Below are positions 1-7,808 of a DNA stretch of 21,228 nt, one piece after another. Each line of letters begins with the position of its first letter. Within the stretch, counting starts at the first letter, position 1. The notes beneath the pieces were generated by a model. The model searched no databases. It had not been told where the DNA came from and worked only from the letters and a program-made list of their open reading frames with translations. This DNA comes from UBA1189 sp045594245. GTDB lineage: Bacteria; Bacteroidota; Bacteroidia; Bacteroidales; Bacteroidaceae. A program made the translations under genes and the position numbers. The DNA lies in contig JAZNYG010000056.1 of NCBI GenBank assembly GCA_045594245.1, positions 1-21,228 on the forward strand. Reading direction: 5' to 3'.

Positions 1-24
1 ATACTGCAAGATTTTTGTTGAACG

Positions 25-57
25 ATTGTGATGGTTTGATTTTTTGCACTATATTTG
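25..57 (+). promoter_or_regulatory. Bacteroidetes-type promoter of the MNT/HEPN pair
   Basis: A perfect TAnnTTTG -7 box (TATATTTG, 50-57) lies 21 bp downstream of a weak -33 element (ATTG, 25-28). Transcription would be expected to start about 5-8 bases after the -7 box, at or just after the ATG codons at 61 and 64, so the message may have little or no leader. The spacing fits the known Bacteroidetes consensus; the start site is inferred. Confidence 0.5.
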
Positions 58-60
58 CAG

Positions 61-390
61 ATGATGGCGAAGACAAATCGTGAAAATACAATCCGTAAGA
101 TTCAGCAATTGTCACAGCAGACAATGCCGAAAGGAGCCCAGGTGATGTTATATGGGTCGCAGGCTCGTGGCGATGCTCGTGAAGACTCCGACTGGGATAT
201 CCTTATCATCTTGGACAAGCCCAAGGTGGAGCAGAGCGACCACGACAACATTGCTTTTCCTTTCACTATGCTTGGTTGGGAACTAGGCGAAGCCATCATT
301 CCCGTCATCTATACTCGTGAAGAATGGGCAAACAGTAGTTTTATGCCCTTTTACAAGAATGTTGAACGCGACAAAATCATACTGCAATGA
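61..390 (+). CDS. MNT-type minimal nucleotidyltransferase, probable antitoxin
   Basis: This is a 109-residue nucleotidyltransferase-fold protein. The family signature GSx10DxD is intact (Gly32-Ser33, Asp44, Asp46, in GSQARGDAREDSDWDIL). In MNT/HEPN toxin-antitoxin modules this partner neutralises the HEPN toxin, in studied cases by adding AMP. The third metal-binding Asp of active polymerase-beta-fold enzymes is not obvious; the expected strand reads GEAIIPVIYT, so activity is uncertain. I start it at the ATG at 61; a TTG at 55 also opens the frame but lies inside the -7 promoter box. Its stop overlaps the start of the HEPN gene (ATGA), indicating translational coupling. Family assignment is firm; the antitoxin role is inferred from pairing. 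Confidence 0.85.
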   Translation: MMAKTNRENTIRKIQQLSQQTMPKGAQVMLYGSQARGDAREDSDWDILIILDKPKVEQSDHDNIAFPFTMLGWELGEAIIPVIYTREEWANSSFMPFYKNVERDKIILQ

Positions 391-782
391 GTCTGAACGA
401 AGAGGAACGCAAGATTATCGTAGGTCTTGAATACGAAAAGGCGCAGGCTATCATGGCGCAAATTGAGGGACTAAAATCATTAGGTTATTGGGATAATATA
501 GCCAACCGATTGTATTACGCCCTCTTCCATGCCGTATCAGCGTTACTCATTCGTGACAAACATGCAGTCAATACCCATCGTGGTGTGGTTGTTCTCTTTG
601 GACAGCACTATGTAAGAACAGGGATATTCGACATGGCCGATGGTAAATTGTATTCCCAATTGCAAACCATGCGCGAGAAGGGCGACTACAATTGCATCTA
701 TCAGACTTCTGAGGAGGAGGTTTTGCCAATGATTGAGCCTGCGATGAGTCTGATAAAAAAGATTGGTGAGTACATTGCTTAA
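387..782 (+). CDS. HEPN-domain protein, probable toxin partner of the MNT protein
   Basis: This 131-residue all-helical protein matches the HEPN family. It has the helix NRLYYALFHAVSALL, a following NTHRGVVVLFGQHY segment, and a late REKGDYNCIY segment of the kind common in PF05168-like members. Arg41 and His48 form an R-x6-H motif, which may be the ribonuclease pair typical of HEPN toxins; the R-x4-H-x-Y motif of the best studied HepT toxins is absent. Its ATG overlaps the stop of the MNT gene by 4 bp, so the two form one translationally coupled operon. The likely role is as RNase toxin of a toxin-antitoxin or abortive-infection module, but it could instead be a substrate-binding partner of the nucleotidyltransferase. 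Confidence 0.82.
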   Translation: MSLNEEERKIIVGLEYEKAQAIMAQIEGLKSLGYWDNIANRLYYALFHAVSALLIRDKHAVNTHRGVVVLFGQHYVRTGIFDMADGKLYSQLQTMREKGDYNCIYQTSEEEVLPMIEPAMSLIKKIGEYIA

Positions 783-1176
783 GCATTAACCGCACCTATA
801 TTCTTTTACTATTACCTTAGCATAGCCTTTCATTAACCCATTTTGAACGAAACTAACATAAATCCCGTACAGAAATTTCGTAGCATATTGATAGGGAAAT
901 CCTGCGGTTTGCTTACGCGGTATCTAAATTGGAAGTATAGACTTAGCAAACTCAATAACATACAAACTCAAAAACTCACGTTTCGCTTACTTCTTGCTTT
1001 TTTCTAACCGCCCGTGGCTGCGTTCTTTTTGATCGGCTTGGGGATTGGGCGGAAAGAGGGCAAGGGTAAGACAATAAATATCCTTGTGACCTTTGAAGTT
1101 TTTCTGTTATTTGTATGTAAGGCTTGGATATAGTTAGATTTTATCATAACTTTGTCTATTATCAAGATATAATAAT
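783..1176. other. Intergenic gap between the HEPN and KAP genes
   Basis: This 394-bp stretch is AT-rich and contains no open reading frame I can support. A clear promoter for the next gene lies at its right end. The part around 985-1070 is more GC-rich than its flanks and carries stop-interrupted coding-like frames on both strands, possibly a decayed gene remnant, but I could not identify it. No strong hairpin terminator was seen after the HEPN gene. Confidence 0.5.
1123..1154 (+). promoter_or_regulatory. Bacteroidetes-type promoter of the KAP NTPase gene
   Basis: A -33 element CTTG (1123-1126) is separated by 20 bp from a perfect TAnnTTTG -7 box (TAACTTTG, 1147-1154). The start codon follows at 1177, leaving a leader of roughly 15-17 bases. 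The KAP gene therefore has its own promoter and need not be co-transcribed with the MNT/HEPN pair. Confidence 0.65.
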
Positions 1177-3810
1177 ATGACTGTAAAACAATTCACATCC
1201 AAACTAGGGGATTACTTATACGCTTTTCGGAGCATATTGTTTACGATACTTATAATCGTTATATTTCATCAGAGTCTATTGGAACTGTTAGATAAGCATA
1301 TAATACCTATAGTTTCTCGGGTTCCAGACAATAATCCTATCATAGCAGCGTGTGTCCTTGTCCTTTCTATATATGTTTGCTTTATATACTACAGACAATT
1401 TTGTAAAGCGAAATATTGGTTTTCATACACCCTGTTAATTGAAATTCTGGCTTTGGGAATATATGCGATATTAAAATATCATTACCACTATGTGTTCTAC
1501 GGATTCCTAAACTTTGAATATATCTTCATATTCCTGCTCCCCTTTCTGTTTGTAGATGTGTACCGCATTCTTAATTGTAAAACTGCAACCACCAAAAAGA
1601 CTTCAAATCTTAGTTTCATGATAGACTCACCAAGCAATGATGACAGTCTTGTGAAAGAAAGAAGCGTGTATGCAGAACATTTAATTCAATACATATTTGG
1701 CACATTTGATTCATATAAGAAGGATACTCTTTCAGCCAATCCCTTTACTATATATGGGGCATTTGTTATTAATGTAAGTGAAGAATATGGTTATGGAAAA
1801 ACCTCATTCTTTTCACGATTACATGACGAGTTGGAAGAAAACTGGGCTAATTGCTATATATCGTTCAATTATCAACCTTGGCTATGTGAAGGGAAGGATG
1901 CTATGGTGATGGAATTATTCAACAGATTACGTGAAGAACTCTCTCGATATGCACCCCAAATAAACAAAAACATAACAGACTATATACGAACATTGCTTGA
2001 TAAAAGCGACAATGTTATTGTACACTTCTTTAGAACGACATTTTGCCAATCTTCTTCCATGTATGAAGAACGGGATAGATTGAAAAAAGAAATTGTGAAA
2101 ATTGGGAAGCCTATTATTATTTTCATTGATGACGTTGATAGGTTGCAAAAGGAAGAACTGTTGATGCTGTTGAATTTGGTACGCGATACTGCGGATTTTC
2201 AAAATGTATTCTACATAATGGCAGCAGACAAGGTACATCTTACTAATTGTTTGGGGGATTGTGGTATCAGTAATCCTGACAAATACCTTGAAAAAATTAT
2301 TAACTATGAGTTTATGTTGCCGGCCAATGACGGAATCGTTATGACATTTCTTCAAGAAAAACTAACCCTGATTTTAAGTGAATATATTGAAGTTGTGGAG
2401 GAAGTGAATAAGAACGTTTCTTCTATTGTGAATCATGAAAATATAGAATTCGCCTTTGGTAATATACGAGATGTCAAACGTATATTGAATGATTATATGC
2501 TGGCGTTATCTGTAATCAAAAGTGGAACCGAAAAGAATATTGATTATAAAGATTTGTTCTTGTTAACAATTATAAAGGCTTTTAGACCTGAAGTATATAA
2601 GTCGCTTAGAGATAATGACGATCAATTATTGTACCTAAATAATGACGATTACATTTTGAAACCAGAATATGCAGATATGTACAATGAAGATTCATTAAAT
2701 ATCATTAGAACTGCTGGGGAAATCAATAATAGGACTGCAAACACTGATAGTAATGATACTACAAAGAATAAAAAATATAAAACAATTGATGAGGTGATGA
2801 TGGGTTTCCTAAATATTAACGATAAATTCGTCGCGGATTCGCTTAGATATCTTTTTAGTTCGCATTTGGGAGATGACATCAATATCAAACACAAAGAATC
2901 TTACTATAGGTATTTTTCAGGTCAATTAAGAAAGAATCAACTAACGAACTTGGAAGTTGAGCAGATTTTACGCTATGATGAAAAGGCGTTCCAAGAACGA
3001 ATCAAGGTTATTCGTGAGACGAATAAGACTGATTCTTTTATTGCAAGAATAATGACTTGGTCTAAAAAATGGAAGAATTCACCTATTGTGTTTTTACGGA
3101 ATATTTGTTTATTTATTGAAGATGATTTCCGTGATGAATTTAGCAAAAGTCCTCATGGAGAGGATAAAAGAAAATACGAAGATGATTTTTATTATGCGAG
3201 TAGAATAAGGTATTCTCAAATACTGTACAATTTGTATCGCGAGGATTCAACGAACAAGATTAATGATGAAGAGAAAGAACTATTGCATCAGTTTTTAATG
3301 GAAGATGCCCATTATGAGTTTTCGGCTAGAACGTTAAGTTTTCTATTGGGACAATATCCTAACCATTTAATAATTGAACACGAAGAACTAGTGGCGTGGC
3401 GCAGAGAATTAATCAAACTATTTGTTCAAAATTGCATAACAAATAACGAAAATCCTTTTAATGATGAAACTCTAGATGTTATTCATATTTTAAGGGATGG
3501 CCCTTTCAACTCTCAATGTTGGGATAAGGAGTTCGCTGATTATTTAAGCAATACTTCTGATTACTGGGTGTGGTTTGAAAGATTATTTATTTATGAGAAT
3601 GGAAAATTTATACCAAATACAAAATACAGGAAGCAGTTTGACTTTTATACTGCAGGAAATTTAGATAATATCGTTAGTAACTGTTCTGAAATAATACAAC
3701 AAGACGAAAGGGTAAAAGATATGAGAAATCTTATTTATGATGATAACTTAGAAAACATAGAAGAACATCCGGCACTTCTTTATATAAAGCGCAAATATGA
3801 CTTCAATTAG
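1177..3810 (+). CDS. Membrane-anchored KAP family P-loop NTPase
   Basis: This 877-residue protein has four predicted N-terminal membrane helices (about residues 15-35, 54-72, 82-101 and 107-128), then a KAP-type NTPase domain. The Walker A region is EEYGYGKTS (Lys208); the first glycine of GxxxxGKT is replaced by Glu202. Walker B is IIIFIDDVDRL (Asp318-Asp319), followed by a sensor-like FYIMAADKVHL. NIRDVKRILNDY resembles the conserved late KAP motif. The last 330 or so residues match nothing I recognise. KAP NTPases are membrane-associated signalling ATPases, and some (such as the T7-exclusion protein PifA) act in phage exclusion. The gene is clearly AT-richer than the restriction operon facing it. 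It has its own promoter and terminator. Family is confident; a defence role is inferred from its neighbours. Confidence 0.88.
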   Translation: MTVKQFTSKLGDYLYAFRSILFTILIIVIFHQSLLELLDKHIIPIVSRVPDNNPIIAACVLVLSIYVCFIYYRQFCKAKYWFSYTLLIEILALGIYAILKYHYHYVFYGFLNFEYIFIFLLPFLFVDVYRILNCKTATTKKTSNLSFMIDSPSNDDSLVKERSVYAEHLIQYIFGTFDSYKKDTLSANPFTIYGAFVINVSEEYGYGKTSFFSRLHDELEENWANCYISFNYQPWLCEGKDAMVMELFNRLREELSRYAPQINKNITDYIRTLLDKSDNVIVHFFRTTFCQSSSMYEERDRLKKEIVKIGKPIIIFIDDVDRLQKEELLMLLNLVRDTADFQNVFYIMAADKVHLTNCLGDCGISNPDKYLEKIINYEFMLPANDGIVMTFLQEKLTLILSEYIEVVEEVNKNVSSIVNHENIEFAFGNIRDVKRILNDYMLALSVIKSGTEKNIDYKDLFLLTIIKAFRPEVYKSLRDNDDQLLYLNNDDYILKPEYADMYNEDSLNIIRTAGEINNRTANTDSNDTTKNKKYKTIDEVMMGFLNINDKFVADSLRYLFSSHLGDDINIKHKESYYRYFSGQLRKNQLTNLEVEQILRYDEKAFQERIKVIRETNKTDSFIARIMTWSKKWKNSPIVFLRNICLFIEDDFRDEFSKSPHGEDKRKYEDDFYYASRIRYSQILYNLYREDSTNKINDEEKELLHQFLMEDAHYEFSARTLSFLLGQYPNHLIIEHEELVAWRRELIKLFVQNCITNNENPFNDETLDVIHILRDGPFNSQCWDKEFADYLSNTSDYWVWFERLFIYENGKFIPNTKYRKQFDFYTAGNLDNIVSNCSEIIQQDERVKDMRNLIYDDNLENIEEHPALLYIKRKYDFN

Positions 3811-3848
3811 GCAATCGCCGCAAACCTTTGGTTCGCGGCGATTGCTTT
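3811..3848 (+). terminator. Strong hairpin terminator of the KAP gene, between convergent genes
   Basis: A perfect 11-bp stem (GCAATCGCCGC at 3811-3821 with GCGGCGATTGC at 3835-3845) continues as an inner AACC/GGTT stem and is followed by TTTT. It starts directly after the KAP stop codon. The minus-strand restriction gene ends at 3848, so the hairpin sits between convergent genes and may also stop the opposite transcript, although the T-tract is only on the plus side. Confidence 0.8.
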
Positions 3849-6800
3849 TACATCGGCTTTATCATCTTCTCAATGAATTCGATTTCATCTTCGGTTAGAT
3901 TGTACTTGGCGTATAATTGTTTGTCGATATCTGAGACTACTTCATTCCAGTTTATATCACTCTGATTGGTAAAATCTTGGATTGGAACAAACGCAAAACA
4001 TTCTCTGGTGACATTAACCGAGGTTACGCCTTGTCTGAGAAGATAGCGAGCAAACTTTGAGCATAGATATTTCTTGTAGTTTGTCGCTTCCTCTTGAGTG
4101 GGGAATACGGCAGTGTCTATATATGTTTCTGTATTGATTTGTTGTGGTGAGAGTATTTGAGGTTCTGTAAGCACGCGATAGCCATCACCGGGTTTTACGC
4201 TCATTTCTCCATTACTTGGAACGAATCTGCCAACAATAATTTTATACATATCGACATATTCAACTCCTTTTGTGATTTCTGTTCTTTTAACTTTAGCCCA
4301 TCCCTTACTTGTCAGAATACTGATATCTCCTTTGTCTGAGCCTCGGAAATATGTTCTAAATCCGAAAGGATTGATTGATAGTACAAGGTTGTTGAGATAA
4401 GAAGAAGACTTTGAGACAATCTTCTCTAAGATAGGAACGGCTGCGTTTGAACGTATCAGAGTGTCAAATTGATTAAGGTATCGTTTGGCTACTACATCCT
4501 TGATTGCATTATAGTTTGTTACTAAGCACGCATCATTGTGTTGCTTGTCCCAAAGATAGGTACATAAACCACCTGCAATATCTACAGTCGGGAATAAGTC
4601 TTTGCTTAATTCATAGTCGTATAATCTTGCTAGGCGAGTATCAGACATCATCTCTGCACGGAACTCGTCCAAACCTCTTCCTCCTGCGTACCATCGAGAA
4701 GGCATAATTAAACTAATATAATTAGGACTAGTACGTTTCGCTATATTCATAAAGTAATGGTATACAGGGACTGCTCCTCTGTCTGTACCTCCATCCATCA
4801 CTTGATACGGTGGATTACCCACTATTGCATTGAATTTCATATTATCGTTGTCTATTGCTTTCCAGTATGAACTGCCTTTGGCTACTTTGGCCACGAAGTT
4901 CTCTGGTTTATTTTTTATTTGATTGATCAGATCCTCGAAATAGCGTGTATTCACTTTGGCTTTGCGGAAGCCGATGAGGGTGCGCTTGGTGATGCTCTTG
5001 GCCATCGGGGTCTTGCAGATGACGAAGATGTTTTCGGCCACCACCTTGTCCCATATTTTCTGCTCGTCCTCTATGCTCGATACGGAGAAGAGCGAGGAGG
5101 CTACTCGTGTGCGGTAGATGCTATAGGCCATATACAGGGGGTACAAACCCGACTTGGAGTTAATCTCGAGAATACGCGCATCCTCGGCAAACACCTCGGC
5201 GGTCACCTTGCCGTGGTCGATGAAGCGCGGCTCGGCAAGTATGGTTTCATTGTCCTCTGCCAAGAAGCTGTACCCTCCCAAGCAGTCGCCAAGGTGCATG
5301 TTCACCACGCGCCACGGAGTGAGCACGGTCTCTTTGTCGGGGTTACGGAAAGTGCTGAAGATGTCGGTGATGCGCTCGATGCGCTCCTCCACGCTCAGCT
5401 TGTCGGCCGCACGAGCCATAGCACGGATGCGCTTGCCTGCTGCACTGAAGATGTCGGGGTCGTAGTATTTCTTGATACTCTCGAACTTCTCCTTGGTGAC
5501 GCCCTTGGGCATGAACTCCTCCCACGACTGGTCGTCGATGAGCGATGAGAAGTTGTCGATGGTAATCTCCTCGTCCTCGTTGCTCACCTCGGCGCCATAG
5601 ATGAGCAGGGGCATGCGGATGGAGATGCCGCGCAGGATGGAGATGGCGGCCTCGCGGTTCTCGCGTTTCTTCTTCAGCTCTTCGAGCCGCAGCCTCTCCT
5701 CCTCGGTGAGCGGTTGCTTGTCCTTGCCCTTCTTCTTGTTTTTCTTCTCCAGACTCTCCAGCTCCTCGTATTGCTCATCGGTGAGTCCCTGGTTGTTGAT
5801 GTCCACCTGATTGGTCTTGGGCATGGCCTTGGTCTGGCCGATAATCTTCTTCAGGTCGTCAAACTCCTGCAGTTCGAGGTCGTTGAGCTTCATCAGCTCG
5901 TCGTTGTAGAGGCTCTTGTCCTCGAATCCGTTGCGCACGACACGCTCCACGTATACCTTCTTCAGCTGTTCGAGCATACGGGGCACATCGAACTGGCTCA
6001 TTTGTGAACCCTCGACCGATATGATGGGGCAGAAGTTGAGAAACTCGCCCATAATCTTGCGGTCGTTGCCGCTGGTCTTGCCTGCCTTGGCCGATATCTT
6101 GGCCGTTTCGGCAATGACCTTCAAGGTGCGGTCGGGGGCAAAGTCGAACACGTAGCACTGCTCCTTCACACGGCCGTTGATGGTGGCGGGTGTCTGCACA
6201 CGGAAGATGGTCTGCATATAGCTCGATGCCGCCGTATTGTATGAGCCCGACAGCATGAAGACGGCCGTCCATGCCTTGACGCTGACACCCGTCGTGAGTC
6301 GTCCACACGAGAGGGTGATGGTGCGTGTGGCATCGGGGTCAGGGCCGATGGCCTCCTCCACGGCCACAAGTGCATCGCGGCTCTCCTCGTCCTGGTCGCC
6401 ATCGCCAGCCACATTGACAATCCTGAAGTGCTGGAACACGGGATGGCTCTGCAGCATCGTGCTCAGCGCCCGCGCCTCCTTCACGCCAGGCACCATCCAC
6501 AGCGTGTGGCGGAAGATGTTACGGTACTCCTCATTGGCAAAGGGATAGTAGCTCTCCTTGTCCTCCTTGGTGAGGAGGTTGAGGAATGCCCGCACATCCT
6601 TCTCGTGGGTGAAGGTGCCCTCTTCATTGACGCGGAAGAACTCGCGGAAGTTGAATGCCACATCCTCGTCGATAAACTCATGGAGCAGTCGCCCGAGGTC
6701 GTAGGTGTAGATGTTCATCGTGGGCAGCGAGGCATAGGGGTTGGGGTCGCCAAAGTGGAGGTCGTCCCACGAGGCCTTGGCCTGCTGCTCCATCACGTAG

Positions 6801-7801
6801 TCCCAGGTGTATATCTCGCCCTCCTTGAACTCGTCGAGCAGATTGAACGGCGTGCCCGACAGGCGCAGCACCTTGGTATCGCTCTTCACCAGTTCGGTCA
6901 TCACCGCCTTGCCCAGCTCGGTCTGTGTGCCCTCGTGTGCTTCGTCCACGATGATAAAGTCCCACTTGGTGGCAAACACCTCGTTGTTCTTGTCGAAGTG
7001 GCCGCCTACGAGTTCCGAGCCGCGGAGGTCCTGCATGGAGGCGAAGTACACATACTGGCACTTGCCCTGCCGTGCCCGTATCTCCAGTGAGCTGTGGCTG
7101 TCGCCATTGTTCTTCGAGCCGTAGGCAAAGTGGGGGCGGTCGTAGAATATCTTGCCGAAATCCTCGAACCATCCGCTGTCCACCACAGGACGGTGGGTAA
7201 GGATGAGCGTACGCCCGAAGTCCATATCCTTGACCACCTGCAGGGCCGAGAGGGTCTTGCCGAAGCGCATCTTGGCATTCCACAGCATCTGGTTGCCCTT
7301 CCTGAACTGGCGCTTGGTCTTCTCTATGGCATCGCGCTGCTCGGGGCGGAAGACGATGGGTGTGCGGTCGTGCGATATCTCTGCCGTGGAGAGCGACTCG
7401 CGCCCCTCCTTGACGGCGGCGATGGCACGCTTCACGGTCTCAAGGTCGGTGATGAACCACTCGTTGGCCTTGTTGGCCGTGTCGAACACCTTCTTCTTGA
7501 TGCCCGAGCGCTCAAGCACGTTGTGCACCTCCTTGTCGTTGAACGAGCAGAGGCCCCGTTTCTTACTATTATATATGGTAAGCTCCGTATACAGGAGGTC
7601 GTAGGCGATGCCTGCCGTCTGGGTGTACTGGTTGATGCGCTTCTTCGCCGAGTCGTTGAGTGCCTTGCTGTTGGGCGCGAGGCCGAAGACGTTGTCGCTG
7701 TCGCACGTGGCTTCGCCCACTTTCAGGCAACCCTGGTGTGCTGCATCATTGATGCGGAACACATAGATGAGTTTGAGTTTCAGTGAGGAGGTGAATTTCA
7801 T
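3848..7801 (-). CDS. Single-chain restriction-modification enzyme: GIY-YIG-like nuclease, SF2 helicase, N6-adenine methyltransferase, target recognition region
   Basis: This 1317-residue fusion probably cuts unmodified foreign DNA and methylates host sites. Residues about 1-130 resemble GIY-YIG/T5orf172 nucleases (IYVFRI, CLKVGEA, RINQY, DKEVHNVL, EWF). A superfamily 2 helicase follows, with MRFGKT (Lys182), DEAH (286-289), SGTPF (315-319) and QTIFR (530-534). A Lys/Glu-rich, probably coiled linker lies at about 660-715. The methyltransferase has a motif I-like EINSKSGLY (from residue 879) and catalytic NPPY (996-999). The last 250 or so residues probably recognise the target. The order matches single-chain type ISP enzymes, whose nuclease is instead Mrr-like. 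It starts 7 bp after the 334-aa partner gene. Composition changes near 4920 (about residue 960): the C-terminus is AT-rich and the rest GC-rich. Domain calls are firm; cleavage and cut site are inferred. Confidence 0.9.
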   Translation of the reverse strand: MKFTSSLKLKLIYVFRINDAAHQGCLKVGEATCDSDNVFGLAPNSKALNDSAKKRINQYTQTAGIAYDLLYTELTIYNSKKRGLCSFNDKEVHNVLERSGIKKKVFDTANKANEWFITDLETVKRAIAAVKEGRESLSTAEISHDRTPIVFRPEQRDAIEKTKRQFRKGNQMLWNAKMRFGKTLSALQVVKDMDFGRTLILTHRPVVDSGWFEDFGKIFYDRPHFAYGSKNNGDSHSSLEIRARQGKCQYVYFASMQDLRGSELVGGHFDKNNEVFATKWDFIIVDEAHEGTQTELGKAVMTELVKSDTKVLRLSGTPFNLLDEFKEGEIYTWDYVMEQQAKASWDDLHFGDPNPYASLPTMNIYTYDLGRLLHEFIDEDVAFNFREFFRVNEEGTFTHEKDVRAFLNLLTKEDKESYYPFANEEYRNIFRHTLWMVPGVKEARALSTMLQSHPVFQHFRIVNVAGDGDQDEESRDALVAVEEAIGPDPDATRTITLSCGRLTTGVSVKAWTAVFMLSGSYNTAASSYMQTIFRVQTPATINGRVKEQCYVFDFAPDRTLKVIAETAKISAKAGKTSGNDRKIMGEFLNFCPIISVEGSQMSQFDVPRMLEQLKKVYVERVVRNGFEDKSLYNDELMKLNDLELQEFDDLKKIIGQTKAMPKTNQVDINNQGLTDEQYEELESLEKKNKKKGKDKQPLTEEERLRLEELKKKRENREAAISILRGISIRMPLLIYGAEVSNEDEEITIDNFSSLIDDQSWEEFMPKGVTKEKFESIKKYYDPDIFSAAGKRIRAMARAADKLSVEERIERITDIFSTFRNPDKETVLTPWRVVNMHLGDCLGGYSFLAEDNETILAEPRFIDHGKVTAEVFAEDARILEINSKSGLYPLYMAYSIYRTRVASSLFSVSSIEDEQKIWDKVVAENIFVICKTPMAKSITKRTLIGFRKAKVNTRYFEDLINQIKNKPENFVAKVAKGSSYWKAIDNDNMKFNAIVGNPPYQVMDGGTDRGAVPVYHYFMNIAKRTSPNYISLIMPSRWYAGGRGLDEFRAEMMSDTRLARLYDYELSKDLFPTVDIAGGLCTYLWDKQHNDACLVTNYNAIKDVVAKRYLNQFDTLIRSNAAVPILEKIVSKSSSYLNNLVLSINPFGFRTYFRGSDKGDISILTSKGWAKVKRTEITKGVEYVDMYKIIVGRFVPSNGEMSVKPGDGYRVLTEPQILSPQQINTETYIDTAVFPTQEEATNYKKYLCSKFARYLLRQGVTSVNVTRECFAFVPIQDFTNQSDINWNEVVSDIDKQLYAKYNLTEDEIEFIEKMIKPM

Positions 7802-7808
7802 AGTCGCA

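Noticed and set aside
61..782. Standard type VII HepT/MntA toxin-antitoxin system
   Set aside because: The HEPN partner lacks the R-x4-H-x-Y motif and the MNT lacks an obvious third Asp, so I keep the broader MNT/HEPN description.
985..1075. Fragment of a broken gene in the gap before the KAP gene
   Set aside because: Both strands show short coding-like stretches, but they are interrupted by stops and I could not recognise the protein.
4919..7786. Long open frames on the plus strand opposite the restriction gene (for example 4919-5548, 6428-7090, 7094-7786)
   Set aside because: They are mirror frames of a GC-rich coding gene, give low-complexity Val/Leu/His-rich products without domains, and overlap clear helicase and methyltransferase motifs on the other strand.
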